Shown here: positions 48,504 to 58,617 of the stretch, piece by piece
Layout: each line of letters starts with the position of its first letter
Numbering within the stretch: the stretch's first letter is position 1
NCBI GenBank assembly: GCA_001896725.1
Contig: MPPA01000033.1
Span: 124,001-188,000, forward strand
Length of the DNA: 64,000 bases
Source of the DNA: Methanococcoides sp. EBM-47
GTDB taxonomy: Archaea > Halobacteriota > Methanosarcinia > Methanosarcinales > Methanosarcinaceae
Reading direction: 5' to 3'
The notes under the pieces: model-generated
The model's input: the letters and a program-made list of their open reading frames with translations, nothing else
What the model was told of the DNA's origin: nothing
Databases searched by the model: none
Made by a program: the position numbers and the translations under genes

Positions 48504-49985
48504 ATGGATATCCTGATTGCTACAGCAAAATTTGCAGAAGATACTGTAAAGAAGGCTGTGGGCTCAAAAGCTCATACCATAGTGCTGGATATGGACATCG
48601 CAGCATTTATAACACCAAGAAGGCTTCTTGAAGCTTTGAAAAGCAAACAATTACAGAAGCATTACGATATCATCTTCGTTCCTGGTCTGGTATCTGGGGA
48701 TTTTTCCAGAGTTGCAGAAGAGCTTGGCAGTAAGATATACCTCGGCCCAAAACATGCTTATGACCTGGGATATGTTCTGGATTTTATAGGAGAGGTAGAA
48801 TTTTCCACTAAGGTCCCTGCCTGCGAGCTGCTTGCAGATTTCAGAAAAAAAATAGCTTTAGAGAAAGTGGAACAACTGGAAGCCTCCTGTGATCCTTTAA
48901 TGTGTATAAAGGGCATCAAGCTTGGAGGGGGCAGCCGTATGAAAATACTGGCCGAGATTGTGGATGCTACAGGTATGGAAACTGCTGCACTTGAAAAGAG
49001 AATATTGACTTTTGTGGACCGGGGAGCGGATATGATAGATCTTGGAGCGTCCCTCAATGCCACGCCGGAAGATGTTGAGCGTGCTATCCGCACTGCCAGA
49101 AAAGTAACCGCACTACCCATCAGTATCGATACACTTGACAACGTTCTTCTCACCCGTGCAATAGGAACCGGTGTGGACCTGGTCTTAAGTCTTAATAGCA
49201 GTAATCTTGATGAGATCGGTCCCCTCGCAGCACGTGCAGGGGTCCCTGTTGTGATCATACCTGATAGTTATGGAGGACTGGACAGTCTTGTTGAAAATAT
49301 CAAAAAAGCAAAAGAACTGGGTATCAGAAAGATCATCGCAGACCCTGTGCTCGAACCCATTGGCCATGACATAGCCGGCTCCATTGTGCGTTACCATGAG
49401 TTCCATAAATTGCTCCCCAAGATCCCCGTTTTCTTCGGAGCAGGGAACGTAACTGAACTCCTGGATGCTGATTCCCATGGGGCCAATGCTACCCTTTGTG
49501 GCATAGCAGCAGAAGTGGGTGCTAGTATACTTTTCACTCCTGAATACAGTACCAAGACCCAAGGATCGATAAGAGAATTAAAGGTCGCCTCTCAAATGAT
49601 AATGCTTGCCTTGGAGAGGCAGAGCTCTCCAAAGGACCTGGGCATAGACCTCATAGAGCTTAAAGAAAAAAGGAGACGGACAGATGCAGTTATACCTTCC
49701 GGGTTCAAAGAAGCTAAAGAACACAGGATGTGGAAGATAGATCCTGCCGGAAGTGTGAGGATAGGGATCGTCCCTGATGACAAAATAACGGGAGAAGGCT
49801 TGATACTTGCAGAGCATGAAACATCTGTGATAGTGGGTGCCAATGCAAAAGCTGTATTGGATACTCTTATTGACATGCAGCTCGTATCTACCTTGGAACA
49901 TGCCGGCTATCTCGGAAGAGAGCTTAAAAAAGCTGAGATCGCCTTAAAGTTTAGTAGAAGTTATGCACAGGATGATGAATTTTAG
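48504..49985 (+). CDS. Dihydropteroate synthase-like protein (methanopterin-type)
   Basis: 493 residues. The N-terminal 150 residues are an archaeal-specific domain (MDILIATAKFAEDTVKKAVG). The middle contains a pterin-binding TIM-barrel related to dihydropteroate synthase (DRGADMIDLGASLNATPEDV, LPISIDTLD), and the C-terminal part is again specific to the archaeal family (TIGR00284-like). It is thought to belong to tetrahydromethanopterin biosynthesis; the exact reaction is not settled from sequence. An uncharacterised gene follows after 8 bp and is probably co-expressed. Confidence 0.85.
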   Translation: MDILIATAKFAEDTVKKAVGSKAHTIVLDMDIAAFITPRRLLEALKSKQLQKHYDIIFVPGLVSGDFSRVAEELGSKIYLGPKHAYDLGYVLDFIGEVEFSTKVPACELLADFRKKIALEKVEQLEASCDPLMCIKGIKLGGGSRMKILAEIVDATGMETAALEKRILTFVDRGADMIDLGASLNATPEDVERAIRTARKVTALPISIDTLDNVLLTRAIGTGVDLVLSLNSSNLDEIGPLAARAGVPVVIIPDSYGGLDSLVENIKKAKELGIRKIIADPVLEPIGHDIAGSIVRYHEFHKLLPKIPVFFGAGNVTELLDADSHGANATLCGIAAEVGASILFTPEYSTKTQGSIRELKVASQMIMLALERQSSPKDLGIDLIELKEKRRRTDAVIPSGFKEAKEHRMWKIDPAGSVRIGIVPDDKITGEGLILAEHETSVIVGANAKAVLDTLIDMQLVSTLEHAGYLGRELKKAEIALKFSRSYAQDDEF

Positions 49986-49993
49986 GTGTTACC

Positions 49994-50455
49994 ATGATAC
50001 TTCAACAGGAAGATAAGGATGCCATAGTTGCAATAGTAGCCTCGCGTTATTTTTCCGAGCAGAGATGGAGATGGATCAATCTGAAAAAGGACCTACAAAA
50101 GGTCATGAAGACCTTTGAGGAAATAAAAGAACAATACAACAAGTACCCATACATGAGCAGGGATTGGTATGTAGAGAATTCAGCCACAAAAGGGATACAT
50201 ATGTGTGATACCTGGGAGGAGCTATCGCTTCTTATAGAGTTCCTGAGGGATTATGCACAGTACTTTGATTTTATGGTGAAGTACGAAGGTAGAAGAAAAG
50301 CGTTCTGTATCGCCAGCCATGATGGGAAGCTCACGTATGAACAGGAGAACGCTATTACGGTAGCAAGTAGATTAGGATGCAATGTCATTGTGTTCTCCGT
50401 AGAGGTCCCTAACTCCATTGAGTTCGATATGGTGCAGATGGGGGGAGAAACATAA
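49994..50455 (+). CDS. Conserved-looking unknown protein coupled to the pterin enzyme
   Basis: 153 residues, no family recognised. It is soluble and rich in aromatic residues (RWRWINLKKDLQKVMKTFEE, YPYMSRDWYVENSATKGIHM). The C-terminal third alternates beta and alpha (CIASHDGKLTYEQENAITVA, CNVIVFSVEVPNSIEFD). It starts 8 bp after the dihydropteroate synthase-like gene, so it is probably translated from the same message and could act with it. No catalytic motif is evident. Confidence 0.7.
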   Translation: MILQQEDKDAIVAIVASRYFSEQRWRWINLKKDLQKVMKTFEEIKEQYNKYPYMSRDWYVENSATKGIHMCDTWEELSLLIEFLRDYAQYFDFMVKYEGRRKAFCIASHDGKLTYEQENAITVASRLGCNVIVFSVEVPNSIEFDMVQMGGET

Positions 50456-50555
50456 CTTTACTTTAGTGTACCAAGATACTTTCCGGAGCTTTACGTAACC
50501 AACTTTTTATATAGTATTGGAGATTATTAGCCCCAGCCAGTCTCATTTATACATG

Positions 50556-50603
50556 AGCTGTGAACACAGCTTATCTAATATGATACTTATATATCAAATC
50601 TGA
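50556..50603 (+). promoter_or_regulatory. hppA promoter region with 16-bp palindrome
   Basis: AGCTGTGAACACAGCT (50556-50571; 7-bp arms, AA centre) lies about 20 bp upstream of a TATA-like GATACTTATATATC (about 50582-50595). A second TATA-like CTTTTTATATAG lies further upstream at about 50504-50515. The palindrome is well placed for a regulator controlling the pyrophosphatase. Confidence 0.4.
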
Positions 50604-50630
50604 ACCAAAGACAAATTGAGGAGTTATATA

Positions 50631-52652
50631 ATGGATGTTTTATATTACCTGGCACCTCTTGCCGGTCTTGTCAGTCTGATATTTGCTGGCTTCTTTGCAA
50701 GCAGTGTCCTGAAGGAAGGCACCGGAACAAAGGAGATGCAGAAAATATCAGCTGCCATACAGGAAGGTGCAATGGCTTATCTGAACCGTCAGTACAAAAC
50801 AATAGCTATTGTGGCAATAATTCTGGCAGTCTCTATATATGTATTGCTGCCACATGGAGATAAGATCGCCATCGGTTTCTTGGTGGGTGCCATCAGTTCT
50901 GCTATTGCTGGTTATATAGGAATGAACGTATCTGTAAGAGCTAATGTAAGGACAGCACACGCCGCTGCTGATGGTCTGCAAAAGGCAATGCATGTAGCAT
51001 TCCGTGGTGGAGCGGTCACAGGTCTTGCTGTGGTCGGGCTTGCCTTGCTCGGTACCAGCGGGTTCTACATACTTTACGGTGATGTAGACCTTGTAGTAGG
51101 TTTTGGTTTCGGTGCCAGTCTTATCAGCCTTTTCGCCAGGGTTGGCGGTGGAATATTCACTAAGGCTGCGGATGTAGGTGCAGACCTTGTAGGTAAGATC
51201 GAAGCAGGCATACCTGAAGATGACCCGCGTAACGCTGCTGTGATTGCTGACAATGTAGGTGATAATGTAGGTGACTGTGCCGGTATGGGTGCAGATCTTT
51301 TCGAAACGTATGTTGTCACTGTGCTAGCTTCAATGTTGCTTGGCTCACTTGTAATTGATAAATATCCTAATGCTATACTATATCCCCTTATATTGGGTTC
51401 TTCTGCCATTGTCGCTTCTATCATTTCGGTCTTCTTTGTAAAGATAGGAAATGATGGCAAAATAATGAAAGCTTTGTACAAAGGTGTTGCAGGCTCTGCG
51501 ATCATCAGTCTTGTATTCTTCTACATCATCACCAATTCACTGATGGGCGATATGAGGATCTATCTTGCTGCTGTAATAGGTATAGTGATAATGGTCCTTA
51601 TGGTGGTTTTCACCGAGTACTACACTTCCACAAGCTTCCGTCCTGTAAAGACGATAGCAGCTGCATCAGAGACCGGTGCGGGAACTAACGTTATCTCAGG
51701 CCTTGCTATTGGTTTTGAGAGTACTGCCCTACCTGTTCTGGCGATCGTAGCAGGCATTCTTGCTTCATATTATGTCGTAGGTGGTGCTGCTGATCCGGTA
51801 GTAGGTTTATATGGAATAGCTATTGCTGCAGCAGCAATGCTTTCAACAACCGGTATGATAGTCGCGCTCGACTCCTATGGCCCCATCACTGACAACGCAG
51901 GTGGTATCGCTGAAATGTCCGGTATGCCTTCAAGCGTACGTCAGGTAACTGATGCATTGGACGCTGTAGGAAATACCACAAAGGCTGTCACAAAAGGTTA
52001 TGCTATAGGCTCTGCTGCTCTGGGTGCCCTTGCCTTGTTCGCAGACTATAAAATCAAGGTTTCTGTTGCTGGAACCGCCCTCAACCTTAGCCTCGATCAG
52101 CCTGTAGTACTGGTAGGACTTTTGATCGGTGGATTGTTACCATTCCTTTTCACAGCTGTTACCATGCAGGCTGTGGGTAAGGCTGCTGTTAAGATAGTCG
52201 ATGAGGTACGCCGCCAGTTCAGGGAGATACCAGGGATCATGGAAGGTACAGCAAAGCCAGAATATGGTAAATGCGTGGACATCGTTACTGCTGCGGCTAT
52301 TCGCGAAATGGTCATTCCGGGGTTCCTTTCAATAGTAGTTCCGCTTGCAGTGGGCTTACTACTGGGTCCATCTGCCCTTGGTGGACTGCTTATAGGTCTT
52401 ATAGTTGCAGGCTTGCTGCTGGCCCTTACTATGGATAACGGTGGTGGTGCCTGGGACAATGCCAAGAAGCTTATAGAGAACGGAGAATATGGCGGAAAAG
52501 GATCAGATGCACACAAAGCTGCAGTTGTAGGTGACACAGTGGGCGATCCTTTCAAAGATACTTCCGGTCCTGCCCTCAATGCCCTGATCAAGGTGGTCAA
52601 TATGATCGCTATCCTGTTCTCAGCTCTTTTTATTGGCAAAGGACTGCTGTAA
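50631..52652 (+). CDS. hppA: Membrane proton-translocating pyrophosphatase
   Basis: About 673 residues with some 16 membrane helices. It hydrolyses pyrophosphate and pumps cations. The substrate loops [19 protein letters not shown] and [19 protein letters not shown] are intact, as is the C-terminal [12 protein letters not shown] and [17 protein letters not shown]. The residue that separates subfamilies is Lys ([10 protein letters not shown], about K451, with T454), the form seen in K+-independent proton pumps, whereas K+-dependent enzymes have Ala. Start: ATG 50631, with GAGGAG 7 nt upstream; a TTG at 50616 would place the ribosome site inside the gene. Confidence 0.95.
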   Translation: MDVLYYLAPLAGLVSLIFAGFFASSVLKEGTGTKEMQKISAAIQEGAMAYLNRQYKTIAIVAIILAVSIYVLLPHGDKIAIGFLVGAISSAIAGYIGMNVSVRANVRTAHAAADGLQKAMHVAFRGGAVTGLAVVGLALLGTSGFYILYGDVDLVVGFGFGASLISLFARVGGGIFTKAADVGADLVGKIEAGIPEDDPRNAAVIADNVGDNVGDCAGMGADLFETYVVTVLASMLLGSLVIDKYPNAILYPLILGSSAIVASIISVFFVKIGNDGKIMKALYKGVAGSAIISLVFFYIITNSLMGDMRIYLAAVIGIVIMVLMVVFTEYYTSTSFRPVKTIAAASETGAGTNVISGLAIGFESTALPVLAIVAGILASYYVVGGAADPVVGLYGIAIAAAAMLSTTGMIVALDSYGPITDNAGGIAEMSGMPSSVRQVTDALDAVGNTTKAVTKGYAIGSAALGALALFADYKIKVSVAGTALNLSLDQPVVLVGLLIGGLLPFLFTAVTMQAVGKAAVKIVDEVRRQFREIPGIMEGTAKPEYGKCVDIVTAAAIREMVIPGFLSIVVPLAVGLLLGPSALGGLLIGLIVAGLLLALTMDNGGGAWDNAKKLIENGEYGGKGSDAHKAAVVGDTVGDPFKDTSGPALNALIKVVNMIAILFSALFIGKGLL

Positions 52653-52752
52653 ACGGTGAGAATATATGAGGCCATTGAGCCTCATTCTTTTATTAGGTTT
52701 TTAGGAACATCTTTTATATTAAAATGTATAAGGTAGCTATAGGAGCAGAAGC

Positions 52753-53646
52753 ATGCACGAAGACATGGGCACATTGCTAAACAAGGGTTATGGAACATGG
52801 ACAAGGAACATGGTGATAGCAGTCCCTTTCATTCTTGAACTGATGGCCACGATCATCTTTTCCGTGGTAGCTGTAATAATTTTTTTAATAGCCTTTGTAA
52901 TGCCTGAACTAGCTTCTTCCACCGTTGCCGATAACATACCACCGGAACTATATCTGGAAATATTAGGTTCTCTTTTAAAAGAAAAACTACTGCTTTTCAT
53001 AGCAGGCATTTTATTCCTATTAATACTGTTCTTGCTTATTGGATCATTTTTTGAGGCAGGGGCTATTGGTATGTGCCGCGCTGCACTACTTAGCGGCGAC
53101 ACATCTATAGGTCAAATGTGGACATATGGGCGTCACCATGTCCTGAACCTCCTGCTTGCTAGAACACTCGTTGGCCTTATACTAATGGCCGGAGTGATCT
53201 TTCTCATACCCGGTGTGCTCATTTCCGATAATCCTGAGACATTAGCGACCGACCCAGCCTCCACAGGAAGTATACTGTTGGTACTTGGGGCAATAGCCTG
53301 GTTCCTGTACGCTCTGATCGTCAGCATATTGCTTTTCTTTGTGGAGTATGCCCTGGTTGTGGATGACCTGGACCCCATTTCAGCACTTGAAATGAGTTTT
53401 GTGTTCTTTAGGAAGAACAAGATGGGTGTGATCACCATTATCGGGGTAGTGGTTGCGATCTCCCTGGCACTGGAAATGTTCGGAGGCGCTATTGGTTCAG
53501 TGGAGATGCTTGCAAACGTATGGAGCCTAGTATACCTTTTCATTTCAGTGATTGTGATCAAACCCCTTACAACCGTATGGATCACACGTATGTATATGGA
53601 CCGCACAGGAAAGGACCTTTATTCCTTTGACATGTATGCCTTTTAA
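52753..53646 (+). CDS. Multi-pass membrane protein (DUF7847-like)
   Basis: 297 residues with six predicted transmembrane helices. It begins after a cytosolic GTLLNKGYGTWTRNMVIAVP, a pattern seen in archaeal proteins related to the membrane domain of glycerophosphodiester phosphodiesterases (DUF7847 type). The loop VVDDLDPISALEMSFVFFRK is the most conserved-looking segment of this class. There are no catalytic residues. Function is unknown; a role in envelope homeostasis is only a guess. It stands alone between hppA and a convergent tRNA thiolase gene, which ends 7 bp away. Confidence 0.65.
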   Translation: MHEDMGTLLNKGYGTWTRNMVIAVPFILELMATIIFSVVAVIIFLIAFVMPELASSTVADNIPPELYLEILGSLLKEKLLLFIAGILFLLILFLLIGSFFEAGAIGMCRAALLSGDTSIGQMWTYGRHHVLNLLLARTLVGLILMAGVIFLIPGVLISDNPETLATDPASTGSILLVLGAIAWFLYALIVSILLFFVEYALVVDDLDPISALEMSFVFFRKNKMGVITIIGVVVAISLALEMFGGAIGSVEMLANVWSLVYLFISVIVIKPLTTVWITRMYMDRTGKDLYSFDMYAF

Positions 53647-53653
53647 TAGGGTC

Positions 53654-54562
53654 TCAGGCTTTTCCAAACAACTTGCATGCCTGACATAACCCACCACTGC
53701 ATGCCTGTCCGCAGATGCGACAATACGCAAGCTTTGCAACAGGCATTTCCCTACCCAGAACGTTTACAATCTTGTCAAAACCACTTAAGAGAGCATATTT
53801 TGTTCCTGGATGCTTATCCTCAAAACCATCTAACATTTCCCTCACTTCGCCTCTCATTGCCTCGTGAGCATATGGACAGGCACCAGTGCTAAGCGGCAGA
53901 CCATTGAGGTAGGCATACATTGCAACTTCTTTTTCGGGAATATAGCGCAAAGGTTTCATTCTAAGGACCAGACCTTCCAGTTCACAGGTAGGAACAAGGC
54001 GTACCATACGCGCCACATCTCCCCTGAGATGGTTAAGCATTATCGTTTGAGCCTCATCATCGAGGTTGTGGCCAATTGCAAGTTTAGTGGCACCTAATTC
54101 CAGTGCCTTGCGGTTGAGAATGGATTTTCGCAGGACACCGCAATAACTACAGGTGCCTTTTTCACGGTCACTGGAAGCTATTTCATCCATTGTTCTATCA
54201 TACTCTTCCCTGAAGGAAAGAACAATATGCTCCACACCAAGCCGGCTGATAAGTCCTTTTGCCTGTTCCAGCGTATTGTGTCTGTATCCTGCTATACCTT
54301 CGTCCACTGAAAGAGCAATGAGCCGGATATCCGGGCGCTCTCCAAGTATCTTATGGAGCATATAGAGGAGCACACTGCTATCTTTGCCCCCGCTAACAGC
54401 CACAGCTATGACCTCGTTCCTTTTTACCGGATAATGCTTACGAATGGTGAGCTTTATCTTCCGTTCCACATCTTCCATGAAATGCTTTCTACATAGATGC
54501 ATACCGGAATATCTCTGGTATATAATAGAATCATGTTTACATTTATCACATTTGATACTCAT
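53654..54562 (-). CDS. NcsA/TtuA-like tRNA 2-thiolation enzyme
   Basis: 302 residues of the TtcA/TtuA/Ctu1 group (TIGR00269-like). An N-terminal zinc motif is CDKC...CRKH (residues 5-25). The ATP-pyrophosphatase P-loop is AVSGGKDSS (about 54-62). The three Fe-S-binding or catalytic cysteines are in CSYC (about 138-141) and CPYAHEAMRGE. A C-terminal zinc ribbon CRICGQACSGGLCQACK ends the protein. It thiolates a tRNA uridine (wobble U34 or T54, depending on subgroup) using a sulfur carrier. The subgroup cannot be decided by eye. Confidence 0.88.
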   Translation of the reverse strand: MSIKCDKCKHDSIIYQRYSGMHLCRKHFMEDVERKIKLTIRKHYPVKRNEVIAVAVSGGKDSSVLLYMLHKILGERPDIRLIALSVDEGIAGYRHNTLEQAKGLISRLGVEHIVLSFREEYDRTMDEIASSDREKGTCSYCGVLRKSILNRKALELGATKLAIGHNLDDEAQTIMLNHLRGDVARMVRLVPTCELEGLVLRMKPLRYIPEKEVAMYAYLNGLPLSTGACPYAHEAMRGEVREMLDGFEDKHPGTKYALLSGFDKIVNVLGREMPVAKLAYCRICGQACSGGLCQACKLFGKA

Positions 54563-54735
54563 GGGTTCATTCCTGCATCAAAAAAGACATTTTACTATTT
54601 ATTATTGTGGTGAGAAGATGATCTTGCTGAACACAGCTGCTGCCTGGGATCACAACTAGCTAGATAAACTTATAAAGATAGAATGCCTCTTTAGGGTATA
54701 ATTTCCACTGTTCTAAAAACGAAAAGGATGAAACA

Positions 54736-56082
54736 ATGCCTCTGATCATTGAAAATATATCTGTGCCTCTTTTATTATTGTCCGTGCTTGCAGGATGTCT
54801 GATGGGTATAACATCCGGGCTCATACCCGGTCTGCACAGTAATAACTTTGCTATGCTACTAGTATCGGTATCCCCTTTGCTAATTGGAAAAGGTATACCG
54901 GCCATATATATTATCTTCATGATCCTGGCAAGTTGCATCACTCACACTTTTCATGATATCATACCTGCTATCTATCTAGGAGTGCCTAACTCTGACATGG
55001 CACTGGCAGTACTCCCTGGACATCAGCTATTGCTCGATGGCAGAGGACCCGAGGCTATACGCCTTTCAGCGATGGGAAGTGCAGGTTCTGTCATTGTATC
55101 CATCATCCTGCTCTTGCCTTTTGGGATCCTGCTGTACACAATATATCCATTGATACAGGACCACATTGGCTGGATGCTCCTTTTCATAGCTTTGCTGATG
55201 ATCACTACAGAGAGAGGTGAGTATGTGCCGGGCCAAGGGTCCCTGGCTCGTTACAGGCATATATTGTATGCACTTGTAGTGTTTGTACTGAGTGGACTGC
55301 TGGGTATCTTCGCTTTTGGGAAAGAAAACTTGGCAAACTCATTGTTTGAAACAGATAGTCCATCTATATTGCTTCCTCTGTTAAGTGGTCTGTTTGGGGC
55401 TTCACAGTTAATAGTAAGTCTGACCACAGGTTCAGTAATTCCGCCCCAGCGTACTTCTGTGATCACCCTGTCTGCTAAAAAGACAATAAAAGCAATAGCT
55501 TCTGGAAGTATTGCAGGCTCCTTTGTAGCCTGGCTGCCAGGATTATCATCTTCTGTTGCCACATTGCTGGCAGAACAGGTAAGCAGGATACGCGGCAATC
55601 AAAATCCAGGCAGCAGTGTTGTATCAGAAGACCCACTGGACGAAGCTAGAGAGTTCATAGTTTCAGTGTCAGGTGTTAACACAGCAAATGCCGTTTTTGG
55701 TCTTTTTGTTTTTTTCTTTATTGGCAGGGCCCGCAACGGAGCAATAGTGGCTATGTCATCTTTCCTGGAACCATCAACGATCGATGTACCCATTATCCTT
55801 ATCCTGTTATGTGTGGTGATACTTGCATCCATATTCTCCTACTATTCAACTATCAAGATCGGAAATACGATTCATCTGTTCATGGAGAAAATCGACTACA
55901 GGAAACTTAGTATCGCAGTACTGACAGGTCTTGTACTGATGGTCATCTCCTTCACAGGGATGTTCGGCATCGTAATATTCCTTATGGCTACATCCATAGG
56001 ACTATTGCCCTCTTTCATGAATGTAAGAAAAAGTAATGCTATGGGTGTGATATTATTGCCGGTTCTTCTGTATTTTCTATGA
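54736..56082 (+). CDS. TctA-family permease
   Basis: 448 residues with about 11 membrane helices. The segments GITSGLIPGLHSNNFAML, YLGVPNSDMALAVLPGHQLL and AWLPGLSSSVATLLAEQVSR correspond to the repeated glycine/proline motifs of tripartite tricarboxylate transporter large subunits (TctA, DUF112). No TctB or TctC gene is adjacent, as is usual for archaeal members. The substrate is unknown. It stands alone with a weak A/T-rich promoter. Confidence 0.85.
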   Translation: MPLIIENISVPLLLLSVLAGCLMGITSGLIPGLHSNNFAMLLVSVSPLLIGKGIPAIYIIFMILASCITHTFHDIIPAIYLGVPNSDMALAVLPGHQLLLDGRGPEAIRLSAMGSAGSVIVSIILLLPFGILLYTIYPLIQDHIGWMLLFIALLMITTERGEYVPGQGSLARYRHILYALVVFVLSGLLGIFAFGKENLANSLFETDSPSILLPLLSGLFGASQLIVSLTTGSVIPPQRTSVITLSAKKTIKAIASGSIAGSFVAWLPGLSSSVATLLAEQVSRIRGNQNPGSSVVSEDPLDEAREFIVSVSGVNTANAVFGLFVFFFIGRARNGAIVAMSSFLEPSTIDVPIILILLCVVILASIFSYYSTIKIGNTIHLFMEKIDYRKLSIAVLTGLVLMVISFTGMFGIVIFLMATSIGLLPSFMNVRKSNAMGVILLPVLLYFL

Positions 56083-56211
56083 AATGAAATGCCTGGGATC
56101 AGATATTTTAGACCCTTTTTTGAAAAAAGCAAGAGATTCTGCAGAATCCTATTATCTTAAAGCGTTCATAGGTCACAGAAGCATATAATGACCATAGGTG
56201 GTCGAGAGGGA

Positions 56212-56562
56212 TCAGTGATGTTGGATCAGCGCTATTCTGACCCCATTCGGATCTTCCAGAAAGGCAAGGGTCCCAACTGTTATCGGTATGGGTTCCATGG
56301 TGATTTTGGCACCCTTGGATCTGAGGTCTTTCACTGTGGCGTTCATATCTTCAACATCCATTCCCACCGCAAACAGACCAGTCTTATATTCTGCATTTTC
56401 TATGAGCTCTACCATGGCATCTCCTTCCCCTTTCAATATTGTGATCGTTGCTTTTGGTTGAGGATTATGTTGGCTAGCTATTTCAAATCCCATAACCTCT
56501 GTGTAAAACTTAACTGACTCATCCATATCCTCGACCACGATAGTAGCGTATTTAACTTTCAT
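56212..56562 (-). CDS. VOC (glyoxalase/bleomycin resistance-like) protein
   Basis: 116 residues with two beta-alpha-beta-beta-beta modules: [20 protein letters not shown] and [20 protein letters not shown], ending [18 protein letters not shown]. Potential metal ligands include E51 in MVELIEN and E105-type residues in FLEDPNG. It has the size of lactoylglutathione-lyase-like VOC proteins, but the substrate cannot be inferred. It stands alone. About 180 bp separate it from the next gene on the same strand, with no other feature seen. Confidence 0.88.
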   Translation of the reverse strand: MKVKYATIVVEDMDESVKFYTEVMGFEIASQHNPQPKATITILKGEGDAMVELIENAEYKTGLFAVGMDVEDMNATVKDLRSKGAKITMEPIPITVGTLAFLEDPNGVRIALIQHH

Positions 56563-56741
56563 ATTATCACCTGAACACTGTATATCATTATTTATTGATA
56601 CTATGCTCCATACTGTTCATTAATATGTTGTTATACTGATGTCCTACTTTGCAATACCATCATTATGGAAAATATAAAGATTTGGTTCACCGGTCAGGGT
56701 ACGATATAAATAGCTTTCGGGTTTAAACTGCAGAGGGATGA

Positions 56742-57521
56742 TTATTTGTCATCTGAAATGTTTTTGAAATTACTGATCATCTGCATCATGTTGTCTTTGA
56801 TCAGTGTAACATCGACTAACCATTTGCCTCCTTTATCGATGGGTGCCATACCTTCGAGATCTGCTAGGACAAGATCTTCATCATAAGGTATTTCTCCAAG
56901 TACAGGTATTCCAAGAGCCTCAAGCTGAGGTTTTAGGCTCACAGCTTTACCTTTGTTGATAACAGCTGCCAGATGTTTAACACCTATGTCCTCGGAAAGG
57001 TGTTTGATCCGTTCAGCGGTCTCCATTGATCTTCTGCCTGGCTCAACGACGATTATCATGAGATCGATGCCCTTCGTGGTGCCTCTGCCCAGATGCTCGA
57101 TCCCGGCTTCCATATCAAGTATCACTGCGCTGGTATCTTTGAGCACCACATGTCTGAGAAAAGCCTTAAGGAAAGAGGATGCAGGACACATACAACCACT
57201 GCCCCCAGTGTCAACGGTGCCCATCACAAGCATCTTTACATTATCAGGACCCACGACACCGAACCTGTCTACTATATCGTCGACCTTTGGATTGAACTTG
57301 AACATACCTCCTTTCTCGCCCGCCCGCTCTTCTATCATGTCCTGATAGTCAGTTAGAGGGTCTGGAGGATCACTTATGCCGATAGACGAAGCTAGGTTCA
57401 TATCTGCATCAGCATCTATGGCTACTACATCAAAGCCATCCCTTGCAAGCATCCTCGCAAGAGTACCCGAAAGTGTGGTCTTACCCACACCGCCTTTACC
57501 TGTGACAGCAATTTTCACCAT
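56742..57521 (-). CDS. CooC-type nickel/CODH maturation ATPase
   Basis: 259 residues of the MinD/ParA-like SIMIBI class. Deviant Walker A is GKGGVGKTTLS (residues 8-18), with DADADMNLASSIG as switch I and ILDMEAGIEHLGRGT as Walker B. The CMC motif (GGSGCMCPASSFLKAFLRHV) is the metal-binding Cys pair that distinguishes CooC, the nickel-insertion ATPase for carbon monoxide dehydrogenase. No cdh genes are adjacent, so the target in this organism is inferred. It stands alone and divergent from the CDF transporter. Confidence 0.88.
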   Translation of the reverse strand: MVKIAVTGKGGVGKTTLSGTLARMLARDGFDVVAIDADADMNLASSIGISDPPDPLTDYQDMIEERAGEKGGMFKFNPKVDDIVDRFGVVGPDNVKMLVMGTVDTGGSGCMCPASSFLKAFLRHVVLKDTSAVILDMEAGIEHLGRGTTKGIDLMIIVVEPGRRSMETAERIKHLSEDIGVKHLAAVINKGKAVSLKPQLEALGIPVLGEIPYDEDLVLADLEGMAPIDKGGKWLVDVTLIKDNMMQMISNFKNISDDK

Positions 57522-57690
57522 GCATTGAACAGGTACATAATATAAATTATATCTTCCGGTATCCTGTTATTATATACGATATAAGTTATATATGATGTAG
57601 CAAATGTAAATGTAATGAACATGGGCTTGACTTTTTCATATATTTGCATCATCATTTATTTATGAATTTGAACAGTTTTTGAGGAAGAGA

Positions 57691-58566
57691 ATGGACGCGC
57701 GATCCCGGAAGATAAAAAATATACTGATCCAGGTCCTGCTCCTGAACCTTGCGGTCTCCTTTGCCAAGATCATCTATGGCATGTTGACCAATACCTTAAG
57801 TATGCAATCTGATGGTTACCATTCTCTGTTCGATGGTGTCTCTAATGTAGTGGGTCTAATAGGTGTACAGATGGCTTCCAAACCTCCGGATACAGAGCAC
57901 CCCTATGGGCATCACAAGTTTGAAACAATGGCATCTGTCTTCATCGCTGTACTGTTGATGTTTGCAGGCTTCAATATAGTGATCTCAGCTTTTCATCGGT
58001 TTGGAAGTGGGACCATACCCGAAGTGACCACATTTAGTTTTCTGGTCATGATCGGTACAATGGCAATCAATTACATGGTAACTATTTATGAACACCATTA
58101 TGGTGTGAAATTACAAAGCGAAGTGTTGATAGCTGATTCCATGCACACCAAAAGTGATATCTATGTATCTCTTTCTGTTATCCTTGGGCTTGTTGCCATA
58201 AAAGCAGGTTTTCCTATCCTTGATCCTCTCATAGCGATAATAATTGCAGGGATCATTGTTTATACAGGTATCAGGATAATCATGGAAAGTTCTTCTGTCC
58301 TGTGTGATGCATCTCAGCTCAAACCAGAGGAAATTTATGATGTGGTATGTTCGGTAGAAGGGGTCATCAGTTGCTATGATATAAGGAGCAGGGGGACAGC
58401 GGGTCACATATACATCGACCTGTGCGTGGAAGTGCATCCCTCGATGTCTACCTTCAGGTCCCATGATATTGCTGAGGCTGTGGAGTATAAGATTAAGCAA
58501 CATTTTGAAGGAGTACAGGATGTGATGATCCACATAGAACCCACTCCACTTGAACCTGCACCATGA
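57691..58566 (+). CDS. Cation diffusion facilitator metal transporter
   Basis: About 291 residues with six membrane helices. Helix 2 contains the metal site SDGYHSLFDG and helix 5 ADSMHTKSDIYVS, the H-X3-D pattern of zinc/iron/manganese CDF exporters. The C-terminal 90 residues are the cytosolic dimerisation domain (GTAGHIYIDLCVEVHPSMST). Start: ATG 57691 with GAGGA 5 nt upstream, preferred to a TTG at 57679. It is probably followed by aroC in the same direction (51-bp gap), though functions are unrelated. Confidence 0.92.
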   Translation: MDARSRKIKNILIQVLLLNLAVSFAKIIYGMLTNTLSMQSDGYHSLFDGVSNVVGLIGVQMASKPPDTEHPYGHHKFETMASVFIAVLLMFAGFNIVISAFHRFGSGTIPEVTTFSFLVMIGTMAINYMVTIYEHHYGVKLQSEVLIADSMHTKSDIYVSLSVILGLVAIKAGFPILDPLIAIIIAGIIVYTGIRIIMESSSVLCDASQLKPEEIYDVVCSVEGVISCYDIRSRGTAGHIYIDLCVEVHPSMSTFRSHDIAEAVEYKIKQHFEGVQDVMIHIEPTPLEPAP

Positions 58567-58617
58567 ACTCAAAAGGACGGGATAAACTATAAGATAAATA
58601 AGGATGATTTACTGACG

